This document shows, in pieces, positions 40,838 through 53,262 of a stretch of DNA of 64,000 nt. The notes under the pieces are model-generated. The model ran no database searches. It was not told the DNA's origin and saw only the letters and a program-made list of their open reading frames with translations. The stretch's first letter is position 1. Each line of letters begins with the position of its first letter. Source of the DNA: Polyodon spathula (taxonomy: Eukaryota > Chordata > Actinopteri > Acipenseriformes > Polyodontidae). Position numbers and translations under genes: made by a program. Where the stretch lies: the NCBI RefSeq assembly GCF_017654505.1, contig NC_054541.1:44826486-44890485 (forward strand), in the 5' to 3' direction.

Positions 40838-41290
40838 TGTGACAGGTTAGCCGTGTGGTGACTTCAGGGCAGAAGCAAGAACAAAAACAAACAAAGTAAC
40901 TGCAGAGCAAAGTGCTGTGGCACAATTTTTATTGAAAACAACAATAAAATAAAAGATTTGAACAAAAAACACTGACAAAACAAAAGTTTTAACAAAACAA
41001 AATCACGAACACTAACACAACACACAGGTCAGGCTGAGCATTCACTGATCCTGTAGTTTCTGTTTAAACTCACTGTACTCTTGTACTTCTCTGTACTCCC
41101 ACCCTGAACTGAGAGCACTGTGGGTTTAAATACTATGGCCGAGGGGTTAACTATCAATTATCTCATTGCCCTCGGCTACAATCGGCACAAGTTTTTTTTA
41201 TTAATACTGGCAGAGGATGAGCTGCCGACCTCGCCTCTGCAACAACACATTTAAATAAAAATAACAACAAAACAAAAACGCATGGCTATG

Positions 41291-41357
<67 letters not shown>

Positions 41358-41382
41358 GTACAGGGCTCCTGGCCCTGTTACA
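40838..41382 (-). mobile_element. Solo LTR (545 bp)
   Basis: Read on the minus strand it starts TGTAACAGGGCC and ends ACCTGTCACA, the TG...CA termini of an LTR. Flanks agcat (40833-40837) and aacat (41383-41387) look like a 5-bp target duplication with one mismatch. In that orientation there is a TATA-like GTATTTAAACCC near 41133-41122 and a poly(A) signal AATAAA at 40933-40928, in the right order for U3-R-U5. A TA microsatellite has expanded inside (41291-41355). No internal region is adjacent, so it is a recombined solo LTR. The family (gypsy-like or endogenous-retrovirus-like) is undecided. Confidence 0.65.
41291..41355. repeat. (TA)n microsatellite inside the solo LTR
   Basis: A perfect TA tract near the 5' (sense) end of the LTR. 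Confidence 0.95.
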
Positions 41383-41911
41383 AACATAAAGAGCAAGAAT
41401 AAATCAGCTGGCAGACAAAGTTAGAATCAGATAGCGTTCTCACATTTGGAAAACAGAGCAGTAAAGTGTGTGGACTGTGGAGATAAACAATATTACATTC
41501 ACATAATCATTCAACCGCCGTGTACCAAATATTGAGAGTATATATTAAAGTGTGCTGTATAGGTCAGCCATATTAGGCCAACGGTTCTAGTTACACATTA
41601 AGCTGCAGCAAACTTAGAACTTCATTGCTCAAATAGGAGAAAAATTAATAAAAAAGAGAATAGAACCCATTTGTTTTTACCTTTAAATCAGGTTGATATT
41701 TCTGCCAAGGTGGAGTTGCTCTACTTGTTTACAGGAGTCAAGATATCGTCCCCCTCTACAGGCTATGGGCTCTGGAATGCACCTCATAATGCCTGGAAAG
41801 ATTCAAAAGATGAATCCCATTGCAATCTAAACACAAATAGCCCCTGGCAACAGCTGTTCTGTACAATAGAAATTAAAAGAAATGTATTTAACAAATGAGT
41901 TCAAAGCATAG

Positions 41912-42011
41912 ACAGCTGTACAATGTACAGTTTCAAAGAAAATAAGAAGCTACACAATACGCAGTTTAAACAAATAAAAAGCTGCACAATAGACAGTTTA
42001 AACAAATAAAA
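41912..42011. repeat. 32-bp tandem repeat, three copies
   Basis: The unit resembles AAGCTGCACAATAGACAGTT followed by TAAACAAATAAA. The first copy is diverged and the last two are nearly identical. Confidence 0.8.
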
Positions 42012-42709
42012 AGCAGATAATCAGGTGCCTTTACTATAAAACCCTTTACTATCAAAAACATTCTCTTTGCTGTATGACTAATCATGCAAGTCTTTGCCCG
42101 GGCAGCCAGTTTAAAAGTCCTTCAATAGACAAAGTGAGGACTAGTAGAGGACTAGTAAGTGAGGACAAGTAAGACTAGTAAACTCTTCTTACAGTGACAA
42201 CACAGCAACATTCACTTCACTGGGGGCAAGCAACCTTAAGAGCAGACAAACAAACAATGTTTCAGCGTCAGAGTAAACAAATGAAAAGAAAGTGCTCAAA
42301 ATAATGTGCTAAAAATGTTCATACAGATAATTAAAAGAAAACTCAAAATCAAAGAGCTACCACAGGATGACTGGAATCGTTTAGTGTGTGTGAGTGTACT
42401 GTACAGGTATACCTGTTTGTGTGAATGTATTTATTGTAGTGTTGTAATTAAATTACACATATGTTATATACTGCACATAGAAAAGCCAACAGGGTGTTGA
42501 GATATTGCACTTCCTCGTGATTACCAGTTACAGGAATATAAAAATTCCAACTACTGCCAGTGAGCTGATAACCAGCTAAGAGCTGGGAATTGGAACACAC
42601 ATTTACTTCTTATGCATGGAACCCAGCATGTATAGAATTTCCAGATAAAGTTTATTGACTTTAAAGAGCAGACAACAAACAGTTGTCTTTTGAATTTGTG
42701 TTTGTGTTT

Positions 42710-42770
42710 AGGTTAGGGTTAGGGCTAGGGTTAGGGTTAGGCTTAGAGTTTAGATTTAGGGTTTGGGTTA
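42710..42770 (+). repeat. Interstitial telomeric (TTAGGG)n tract
   Basis: About ten TTAGGG-type units; five or six are exact or one base off, and the remainder are degenerate (TTTAGA, TTTGGG). It is short, internal and decayed, so it is not a chromosome end. Confidence 0.85.
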
Positions 42771-43544
42771 TATAGTGCAAAAAGATTTAAACATTAAGTA
42801 CATTGTAACTGTGCATAATAACACCATGTTTGCTAAGTAACTACTATATGCACAGTAATTAGAGACAATGTAAAGTGTTACCCTTGATTTAATTAGTCAA
42901 AATGTGATGTTAATGTCCTTAACAAGACATTGCTCATGAAGGTAACAATGGCTTATATAAGCACCACTGTTGAGAAGGGAGGATCATGATGTTCTTAGCC
43001 TTGCAACTTCATGTTGTAGTAAACAGATGCCTCACATGTCAAACTGTCAGCTGATATAGTATTACGGAAATACATCATGGAAGTGTTCACCAATTTTAGC
43101 AGACTGACTTGTTGGAATGTTTGCTCAATTTAGACCAGACCTAAGTGTAATCAAATGCATTAAACCGGAAAAAAAGAGCTGCCAAGAATATCCAAATACA
43201 TCCTGCATAACCATTAAATTCTCTATGGGCTCTCGCCTTCCACTTTAAAGGAATTTTATTTCAGATCTTCCTTGAGTCTTGTCCATTTTTAGCAATCAAG
43301 CTAGCCCACCTCAATTGATGACCTCATATAAAATAGCAAGGAGTAGTGCTGAACAACACTTGCAGGGTGAATTCCCAAAATATTTGTTGCATATGAACTA
43401 TAAATTTGAAACAGCATCAAAGGATAGACTATTTTATTTCAAACTTGTATTGGTTCCGGATTTTGGTATCCATTTCCATTTCGCAATGTGACTGAAGCAA
43501 ATGCCATCACAAATGGGCAGCTGTTATGTAGTTAAGAAGTATTT

Positions 43545-43941
43545 TAAACAGCTTGAGGATGCCTCAGCCAAAAGAAAGAAAATTACAGACAAAAGGTCTA
43601 ATTTATTAGAAACACTTAAACATTTTGAAGCAAAGCACATGAGGTAATCGTGCACTCAAAAATGATTTGATCTCCACCAGGGCGGATCTACGAAGCTTTG
43701 TGCATGAACAAACAGCCTTCGCCCTGTTCAATCTGTGCAGGAAATATTTTAAGTCAGGTGATAAAGCAGGTAAAATGCTAGCTTACAGGCTTAAACAATT
43801 GGAAAATACTCAGTCAATTCTGGTTATTACAGATGACTCCAGAAACGCCCAACGGAACCCAACCATGATAAATGCAGCTTTTAAACAGTTTTATTCCACA
43901 TTATATGTCAGAGTTCTCTTTAGATACTATGGAATTGGATA
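43545..43941 (+). pseudogene. L1-type LINE ORF2 fragment (linker before RT)
   Basis: The frame from 43667 reads LFNLCRKYFKSGDKAGKMLA, then YRLKQLE, then a PTMINAAFKQFYSTLY motif. This is the segment between endonuclease and reverse transcriptase in fish and amphibian L1/Tx1-type ORF2 proteins. The preceding sequence from about 43545 is in a shifted frame. Neither endonuclease nor polymerase is present. Confidence 0.6.
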
Positions 43942-44040
43942 GTTTTTTTTAAAGAATTTTAATCTTCCAGTAGTTGGAGAGAAAAAAGTGATCACTCATA
44001 AATTGCTGTTGCAGAGTTCAATATATATATATATAGAGTA

Positions 44041-45616
44041 CTGTGCAAAAGTTTTAGGGAGGTGTGAAAACATGCTGTAAAGTAAGAATGCTTTCAAAAA
44101 TAAACATGTTAATAGATTATATTTATCAATTAACAAAATGCAAAGCGAGTGAACAGAAGACAAATCTACATCAGATCAATATTTGGTGTGACCACCCTTT
44201 GCTTTCAAAACAGCATCAATTCTTCTAGGTACACTTTCACACAGTTTTTGAAGGCACTCGGCAGGTAGGTTGGCCCAAACATCTTGGAGAACTAACCACA
44301 GTTCTTCTGTGGATTTAGGCAGCCTCAGTTGCTTCTCTCTCTTCATGTAATCCCAGACAGACTCAATGATGTTGAGATCAGGGCTCTATGGGGGCCATAC
44401 CATCACATCCAGGAGTCCTTGTTCTTCTTTACGCTGAATATAGTTCTTAATGACTTTCGCTGTATGTTTGGGGTCATTGTCATGCTGCAGAATAAATTTG
44501 GGGCCAATCAGATGCCTCCCTGATGATATTGCATGATGGATAAGTATCTGCCTGTACTTCTCAGCATTGAGGAGGCCATTAATTCTGATCAAATCCCCAA
44601 CTCCTTTTGCAGAAATGCAGCCCCAAACTTGCAAGGAACCTCCACCATGCTTCACTGTTGCCTGCAGACACTCATTCGTGTACCACTCTCAAGCCCTTCG
44701 GTGAACAAATTGCCTTCTGCTACAGCCAAATATTTCAAATTTTGACTCATCAGTCCAGAGCACCTGTTGCCATTTTTCTGCACCCCAGTTCCTGTGTTTT
44801 CGTGCATAGTTGAGTCGCTTGGCATTGTTTCCACGTTGGAGGTATGGCTTTTTCGCTGCAAGTCTTCCATGAAGGCCACTTCTGACCAGACTTCTCCAGA
44901 CAGTAGATGGGTGTACCAGGGTCCCACTGTTTTCTGCCAATTATGAGCTGATGGCATTGCTGGACATCTTCCGATTGTTAAGGGAAGTAAGCATGATGTG
45001 TCTATCATCTGCTGCAGTAAGTTTCCTTGGCCGACCACTGCGTCTACAGTCTTCAACGTTGCCCGTTTCTTTGTCCTTCTTCAAAAGAGCTTGGACAACA
45101 CATCTGGAAACCCCTGTCTGCCTTGAAATTTCTGCCTGGGAGAGACCTTGCTGATGCAGTATAACTACCTTGTGTCTTGTTGCTGTGCTCAGTCTTGCCA
45201 TGGTGTGTGACTTTTGACAGTAAACTGTCTTCAGCAACCTCACCTTGTTAGCTGAGTTTGGCTGTTCCTCACCCAGTTTTATTTCTCCTACACAGCTGTT
45301 TCTGTTTCAGTTAATGATTGTGTTTCAACCTACTTTTTGCATTGATGATCATTAGCACCTGTTTGGTATAATTGTTTAATCACACACCTGACTATATGCC
45401 TACAAAATCCCTGACTTTGTGCAAGTGTACCTAGAAGAATTGATGCTGTTTTGAAGGCAAAGGGTGGTCACACCAAATATGGATTTGATTTAGATTTTTC
45501 TTCTGTTCACTCACTTTGCATTTAGCTAATTGATAAATACAATCTATTAACGTCTATTTTTGAAAGCATTCTTACTTTACAGCATTTTTTCACACTTGCC
45601 TAAAACTTTTGCACAG
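44041..45616 (-). mobile_element. Full-length Tc1-like DNA transposon
   Basis: The ends (CTGTGCAAAAGTTTTAG at left, its complement CTAAAACTTTTGCACAG at right) are flanked by TA on both sides (44039-44040 and 45617-45618), the target duplication of Tc1/mariner elements. The terminal inverted repeats are long, about 200 bp: the inner part (TTTGGTGTGACCACCCTTTG at left) is mirrored near 45462-45480. The 1576-bp body holds one transposase gene on the minus strand. Arms differ at several positions, so the insertion is not recent. Confidence 0.93.
44176..45201 (-). pseudogene. Tc1 transposase, full length with three nonsense codons
   Basis: The frame runs from ATG (45201-45199, MARLSTATRHK) to a natural TGA (44178-44176): 342 codons including the stop, the usual Tc1 length. 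Order of parts: paired-type helix-turn-helix (SQAEISRQTGVS), GRPRK linker, then the DDE domain with WTDESKF (first Asp), HDNDPKHT (second Asp) and SPDLNIIESVWDY (Glu). It is broken by TAA at 44943-44941, TGA at 44691-44689 and TAG at 44388-44386, all in one frame and with no frameshift. The TAG falls in the segment just before the SPDLN motif. It cannot make a full enzyme. Confidence 0.93.
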
Positions 45617-45624
45617 TACTGTGC

Positions 45625-48600
45625 ATATATATATAGCTCAACATAGCCAAATCAACACTAGGTGCCATATTAACATGTATGACAACCAAGAAACACTTTG
45701 TTTCCATACAAATAGAGTTTTAAGGTATGTTTTGCCTGAGAATGCCGTTGTTCTGACAATCTGAGCTGCCCGTCAGAATGAGCTACCCTGATTGAAGTAT
45801 AGCAGAAGCCTATTCAAAGTTTATTCAGGTGATGCTTTGTGATGCGTCTGCGAGTTAAAGACCGTGGATCAGAGGGGCTGTACTATTTCATGGGGTGCAG
45901 CACTTTTTCATGCTTCACTGGTTTTAGATAGTCCATACATGCTTTCCTATCTATAGTTAATAGCAATATTGACCGTATTTGATACCTGTACAAAGTCATA
46001 AACTAATACATTATAACAGATTGTAAGAACACTTGCATGTATAAACAGTGTATTGCCGTATTTAATCTGCCCATTCTCGCTTCATGTGAACTGCCTGTGT
46101 GACTTAGAAAACCGGCTTTGATGCCAAGTAAAGACCTGGCATTTTAATATGAACATGCATCAACAGAGGTGCCATTGGAAATAGCCATTGAGAAGGTGTT
46201 TCACTCTTTATCAAAAAGAGGCAGGCATTTTTTTTGTATTGAAAAGTTTAAGGAATATAACATTTTCATTTTTAATTTAAGGATTCTTAGTCTATTACAT
46301 TACAATATCACACTGCACTCTTGAGGTATGTGATCATTCAGTTGTTCTCCTGCTCTGAGAGAACATCACATTCCCTACTTCTGCTGAGTATTGTACCTTA
46401 AAGAAGAACTGGTTTCCCACCCTAACTGGTACATGTTTGAGTTTCAGAAACAGGAATGATGAATAAATTCCAGTTTTACACAACTAGTTCCAATCTGTGT
46501 CTGTACTGGAGACACCAACTTTAAACATAACCATTGTGCAATCCAAAACTGACTTTCAATTCTGGTTTTAAGTTTCAATTTCCCCACTGGATCAAAAAAC
46601 AGTAATTTTACATACATTCATTTTTTCAGAATTTAGGGAAGAACATGGTTTTTCAAAATTACCCCAAACACACTATCCACAAACAATATAAGAAATACCT
46701 TGGAATCAGCTGTAAACAAGATCAGAAGGACGCTCTGTTAAGATCAGACTTCAATACACCAGCAAACTTCAAGATAAGATAAGGCATTGTCTAGTAGACA
46801 TGAAAAAAGTTGTTGACACCTGATTAGGTTTATAAAGACACTCTATTACTGTTGCTGTGAAAAAAAAAAAACACACAGCAGTTCTAACAACTTAATGGGT
46901 GCTAAAAATCAACCTCTTCTTACCTCTTATTAGCTGTATTAACATTATTGCTGGCCCCCCTTTTATTGTGCTGAGAATATTTAGTTTCTTCCCTTATTAT
47001 CCCTGTGAAGGGGATATAGTGGAGGCGGTTTTATAAACCGCTGATCCACTTGTCATTTCACAATGACAAATTTGCAATATTTAGCAGAAGTTATTGAGAT
47101 CAGATATGGAGGTGCCTGTCTGTCTGACTGTCTGTTCATCCATCCGTCTGTATGTTACACTTACATATGTTTGGGCAATAGCTTATCAAATTGTGAATGA
47201 ACATTTAATTGTTAAATCTTACTCTGTCCTATTCTGTTAATACTGTTGATATAGGTCATCAGCAATTTCACCTTAAATATTGTATTAGTTCAGCATATAG
47301 AATCTAATTTTAGCTCAACCATTTGAGGGTGGGGATAATCATAAGCATCCCAAACTGTAATATTCCAAAAGTATAAAATACATGCAAATAGCCAAAACAG
47401 AAGAGCTTTAAAATTGTGAGATTCTGAGATAGCACAATAATTAAGTTTAAGCTCAAGAGACAGATGTGGCATTGAAGAAAAATGGTTGTCCTTTGGATTA
47501 GGGTGTGACTCATCAGCAATGTGGTGTTTACTGTGTCAGGTGGAGGCTGGTACAAACAAGACCTTATCGATATCTAAATTGACAGCTGATAAAATAATGA
47601 TAACCAATATCCTGAAAGGCCTCTTGATGGTGTCTGTATGTTTGTATTGGCATCACCTCAACTCCTTAACTGCTGGATAGTGGTACAAGTTTACTGTGGC
47701 ACACGATGGCTAAAGCACAGCAAACTGTATAAAAACAAAACTAAGACATGGTCAAACCGTCTGAGGAAAATGATAAACAATCATTCAAGCACCTGCATTG
47801 AACTCCCATCCTTTTGCTGGTGATCTGTGATGTGTAAAAGAAGCATATGCAGTATACAACAGAAGAGAGGAGAAACAGTGCTGAATCATAAAGACAAATG
47901 TCCACTCAGCAGCAGGAGGCCTGATGATTTATGTACGTTTGCCGGTAAGTGGAAGACATTTGAAACACAATGAAAGCTGCAGAGACCCACAGTGTAGAAA
48001 GCAGGCTGGTTGACAGTCTGGTTTGTTTATATTGTCCAAAGGTAGTTTTGACACCACCTCATCTGAGAGCTGTACCGTACAGGATGAGGTTATAAATAAT
48101 AACATCTACCTTGAAAAAGTGGATTGTCTTTTTTATATATTTTTTTTCACAAGTTTAAATTATACTGCAGGCTTACCCTACAATATCCAATCAATTTGTA
48201 CTTTTTTATAGTATGCTCTTGGATTTGAATGTACCAGACTAATGTACTTCTCTTCTGAAATAAAGAGATTATTTACCAGCATCAATACAGAAAAACAATC
48301 CCTATAGTGACCCCTCTGATTAATTTCAGTGTATACACAGTTCACTTCCTATGTTAAACTGTCTGCAAACAGAGACCACTTGTTTAAAAATCCAACTTTT
48401 AGAAAGTACCGTAAGTGGTCCTTCCTTAAATAGGTTGGACTGTAACATAAAAACTGTTGAAAACACTTGCAAAAACGACTTTCACAATAACCACAGTGGG
48501 AAACAAAATTAGAATTATATCCATTAAAAATACTTTTTAAATAAAAAAAAAAATTGAACTTATTGCACCAATACAGACATTTCCTGGCAATTTAGCTCTT

Positions 48601-49763
48601 TCTCGAGTGTGAAACAACAGAAGCTTGGCACTGTGTTGTAATGGTTGCTGCAATACCAGTAACCCTGTTGGTGTCCTGGCTAATTGCCCTGAATGTGATT
48701 CAATGTACAAATACAAATACTTACTGGGTAAGAGTTGTTTTGTTTCCTTGATGTTTAATCTGAAAATGTTGTTAATCTAAAAATAAAAGGTAAATCCTTT
48801 ACAATACAGTTACATTTTTTCAGAGTCCCCGAGCAATATTAAAAAACTAAATTATAAAAAAAGGAAATGTTCAACAATAAACATTGCTAACGGAGAAAGG
48901 TACTTGTCAACAAGCCTGCATGAATGCAAAAGGCCTGTTGTACTGTTAGGGACTTTGGATTTACTCCTTATGTGCCAATGAAAAGAATGCATGTAATTAT
49001 ATGATTGTGAGGAAGGAATTCCATGCATTAGGTTTGTTGTAAGGAATCACATGGGCTAGCGTGACTCTTCACATCAAAACCAGTCACATAATTCTACAGA
49101 GGATACATTTATGTGCTGATACAATGCTTTGACAAAGATTTACCTAGAACAATGTCAAATGTTTATTTTGAACATAGAACAGCAGCAAATGTCTGGTGGT
49201 CACAGGGTTAAGCAAGAGCCTCAATGTCCAGACGCAATTTACATTCCTGATGTGTAGGTACAGATTGAAGTGTGGTGAAGTGTAACATCATCCATTTTCC
49301 TTCAGTACATCACATTGTGTTTTCTGCTTTTTAAATTATGAGATTCATTAAGCAGCTGCGTAAAATAGAATACCAATATATTCTTCTATTTTACATTGCT
49401 CTGGTGAAAAGCTGGATACCATATACCACTCCTGGGAAGCCTGCATAGGGAATAGTAAGTAGCATACAGTGCTGTATCCAATCCTACAGTGGCTACAGAC
49501 AGCATTGCTCTAGTGTAATGCATGCAAATATGGATGACCTTGTGGGTGACTGCTTTGTGTGAGAAAGCTTTGTTATGACACTTCCTGTGCACAGCAAGAC
49601 CTCCAGTCAGTAGAAGAGTATGCTGCTGGCTACCAAGTGCCTGGCATTCACTCAAACTTAGTGAAGGTATGACTGCATGGTTGTATGTTGAATGTTTGTA
49701 GAGAAACACTATCTATAGATCTTGCTTTTGATAAAGAAAGTTTATCTTCTTTAAACTCAAATA
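45625..49763. other. Intergenic region
   Basis: No gene or complete element recognised. An isolated SINE-like A-box (TTGTAATGGTTG) occurs near 48638. A 107-codon minus-strand frame at 49386-49709 has no recognisable domain. Confidence 0.5.
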
Positions 49764-49847
49764 TTAGAAGTGAGTAGTTTTTCGAGATTTACAATTATAC
49801 TGTATTTACAGTATAATTGTAAATCTCGAAAAACTACTCACTTCTAA
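49764..49847. repeat. Perfect palindrome, 41-bp arms, 2-base centre
   Basis: Arms 49764-49804 and 49807-49847 are exact reverse complements around TT. The arm includes GTAGTTTTTCGAGATTTACA. No terminal motif or target duplication is evident. It could be a fold-back element, a fresh palindromic duplication, or an assembly or library artefact. Confidence 0.95.
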
Positions 49848-50411
49848 ATCTTTTGTAGTCATCTTTGTATTACTTTAGTATAAACATATGTTCATTTGGA
49901 TTCATATGTTGTTTTTTTCTGACTTTATGTGAACAAAAAGACACACATTTGCCCGTTTTCCCATTGGAAATAGTGATATTTTGAAATATCACTGTCGTGG
50001 TCACAAAAGCAAAGTTTGTGGGGAATAATAGCCATTTTCTATACTTTTGAGGCATAAGCAATTAGGAAATAACACTTACTACCCAGGAACTTACTACCCC
50101 TGATTTTCTCCCCAATTTAAACTGTTCAATTGTATTCCATCCCAACAGCAATTCTCCACAACAGCTCTGGAGGACTGAAGGTCAAAGGGCATCTTCCCAA
50201 TCCATGACCAAGCCAATCAATTACCTGTTTACACCCAGGAGTCTGTTTTAAAGATTTGAACCACATCAGTATTTAGATTCAACTTTGTTTCAATTGAAAA
50301 GAAAACATGCCTTTGAAATAACGTTGGAGATTACAGAATATTGAAATGCTGAAATGCCTTTAGATAAGAAAAAAACAAGTCTGACTGAAGAGTAATAATG
50401 AGAATTGATTG

Positions 50412-51026
50412 CAGTGTTCGAAAATTATATTGCCTGACATGCCCGGAGCATGTTAAAATTTTGGTTGAGCATGTAAAAATATATTTCATGTACCCGAGAC
50501 AGGCATCTCATTTTTTTATGTCATAAAAGCAAAAGAAACTATTCAATTAAATTGATAGCTTGTTTTGCTTTTATGCCGCGTCGCCACAAGTGAGAGTTTT
50601 TTTTTTTCTGTGTGGCTAAATTAATTTTCACTTTGTTCGCTGCCTGGCCTAATGGACGAGGTGGAGGCCCCCATTAATAAAACATAGAAATTGTTTTTAA
50701 AAAAGGTGGAGAAGTGGAGGTGGGTTACTTCCATTTAGTCAGATAAACAATTCATATAATGGTGTAAAATGAAACGTAATTTTGTTAACAATAGGTATAT
50801 ATTTTTTTGGATAAAATGTGATGGCTTCGTAATATAATATGTTTGATTATATAGCTGTATTTCTAATTAATCTTTGAGTTGTCTGCTTTAATTTCATGTC
50901 ACACATGCTTGTATCGCTTATAATGCTGATGTTATATGCCGTGTATATTTCTGCACTGGGCATGTAAAAGTTGGAACTACATGCCCGACTGGGCATGTTT
51001 AAATTTCTAAAATTTTCTACTCTTGG
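50412..51026. mobile_element. hAT-like non-autonomous element with 8-bp target duplication
   Basis: The left end is CAGTGTTCGAAAATT; the right end, complemented, is CCAAGAGTAGAAAATTTT, sharing the GAAAATT core. Subterminal CATGCCC motifs occur inverted near both ends. Flanks ATTGATTG (50404-50411) and ATTGACTG (51027-51034) are an 8-bp duplication with one mismatch, the size made by hAT transposases. No transposase is encoded. Confidence 0.5.
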
Positions 51027-51363
51027 ATTGACTGCATAGACTGAGTGGCGCCCTGAAATTACATCATTGCTGAACTCAGACCACAGTGTGATTGAAAACT
51101 CACATGCCCCAGCACTGTGTTTATTGGTTGTGGAACAATAAGGGAAGTGTTCCAAATCCTATTGCCTGCCTTAGCCGTTAGGTCACTGCCTGCCCTCATT
51201 TCCATCCTAAAAGATTGGCAGAGCTCGATAAATATTACTGTACCATGAGTAAGCAGGGCTGGAGCAATCCTTCAGGTTAAAGCATGTTGCACAGAAAGAA
51301 CAGTCTTTTAACTTCAGCAGTTCAGCTGTTTTTGTACCTAACCATATAAGATGAGAATACCAT

Positions 51364-51655
51364 GGGCCTCATTTATGAAAGGGCACAACATTTGGGCACA
51401 CACTGTAAAGTAGTGAGCCTTACGTGCTCGAAAAATCTAAATTTAATGCCCCATTTACTAACAGAAAATGCATTAATTTACGTGCACAGTATTTGGCTAA
51501 TTTACATAACATACCGTGCACGCTATATGTATTGTGAGCAACAATTTAATGTGCACAATAATGTCAGAGACTTACCCATGATATCAAAAGCAGGGCATAT
51601 CTTTTGGTCAGTAACTTATTGTGAAGGTAAAGGTGGCTTACATTGACAGAAAATG
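51364..51655. repeat. Repeat with GGGCCTCATTTATGAAAG terminus
   Basis: The left terminus matches the outer ends at 7640 and 19548. Interior motifs (GTGCACAGTA, CCGTGCACGC, TGTGCACAAT) are short repeated palindrome-like blocks. The right end is not resolved. Confidence 0.35.
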
Positions 51656-52978
51656 AGTGATCAACAGACACAGCACTCAGCAGGGGACAGGCAGAGGCAA
51701 CGTAAAGTGAAACTGCGCTGCTTACCTTTTAATTTTAACATGCATTCCTTGTCATGTAAAAAAAAAAAAAAAGTTCCTTTCTCTTTTAATGCATATATAA
51801 TAAAAGTCATGTTGTGCAATGGCATATTTTTCTTTTTGTTCTGCTTACTTGAGAAATATTGATTGGTGGACGTAGCCTCAATTCTCTTCCTTGTTGGCAC
51901 TGCCACCCTGCAGAGCAGGCTGCATGGATCAGGGTGACAGCGCTCTGTGATTACAATCAATAGCACACGTCCTGTAAACCTGTCCTGGAAATTTATTATG
52001 ATTCCCAGTGATCTTTAGCAGGCTTTTTTTGTGTTAATCGCAGTTTATTAAATAGGTTGCAGTTAAAGCTGAACTACATAGTTTAAAATAAATAGTTAAT
52101 ATTCTAAAGAAGGGGTGCCAAGCATATGGCCCGCGGGGCAATTTTTGGCCCATTACTTTATAAATTGCATCAATATTGTTTTGGAATTGTTTAAAGTGGT
52201 TAGTTATTTAAAACAGTCAGGATCAGTGTTAAAGTTCTCTCACTTATTGCAGTTGCTGTTTTTTTCCTTGTGTCCTGGGTTACAAATCATCTAGGAGGTG
52301 GTAACCGGCAGTTCACTCCCCAACACTCATTTCTTTGCTGCTAGGAACGTGTTCTGAACGTCATTCTGAAATGCGCTTCTGTGTAACTAACTTCCAGTCA
52401 CTACTATCTTATCTGTTTTGATGAAAGAGCTGCTTTTTAAGAGAGACATGCAAGATGATAAAAATGTAAGTTTGCAAGCACAGTACAAGTGGTGTGCAGT
52501 GAAATGACTTAGGCAGTAAGATGCCCCTGCCCCATTAATGACCCAGAGCATTTGGACAAAATCCCAAGCAATAAACAATATTGTTTAAAAGTAACATGTG
52601 ACAACATGTAGTGTACAGATTACCTGTGAGAAGATGCTCTCAAGACACACCCCGGTTCAGTGCCTAACTGTGAGCATTCCAAATATATATGACTGCCACA
52701 TGCTTTCTTCCATTTTGTGTATGAGAGGGTGTTTTAAACCAGTAATAGTAATTGCACAGTAACTGAAAGGATAAAGGCATCTGTAAAATATTGAGAGTTT
52801 ATCAGATAATAGCCTAATGCAATCCACAATGTCTACAGGAGGTTAGGCTGGTAATGATGAAAAAGCACTGCAGTTGTCATGTGCACTGTGTAGTGTGACA
52901 AACAGACGAACGCTGTCGTTGCATAAGGGTCCCCATTTTTTTTTGAAAGGCGAACCTAAAAAGTATTTTTGTTTTTTA

Positions 52979-53262
52979 ATTATTCATTTAGCAGGCACTC
53001 TTATCCAAAGCGACTTACAGAGACACTAGGACTACGGGATGAACTATGCATCACACTGCTGCAGAGTCACTTACAATAGGACCTGGTTTGTTTTACATCT
53101 TACAATAGGACCTGGTTTGTTTTACGTCTCATCTGAAGGACCGAGCATAAGGAGATTAAGTGACTTGCTCTGGGTCACACACAGTAAATCAGTAGCTGAG
53201 CTGGGATTGAACTGGGAACCTTCTAGTAACAAGCCCCTTTCTCTATCCGCCAGACTGCCAAG
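52979..53262 (-). mobile_element. tRNA-derived SINE (CORE-SINE type), minus strand
   Basis: On the minus strand a B-box-like GGTTCCCAGTTCAATCCC is followed by GACCCAGAGCAAGTCACTTA, the same core segment seen in the SINE at 40.5 kb. The tail is GTAAGTCGCTTTGGATAAGA, with GTGCCTGCTAAATG, a 3' end widespread in fish SINEs and different from that of the other copy. A 27-bp internal segment with AATAGGACCTGGTTTGTTTT is tandemly duplicated at about 53069-53125. Confidence 0.75.

Noticed and set aside
49386..49709. 107-codon minus-strand frame
   Set aside because: No domain or motif recognised and no supporting signals.
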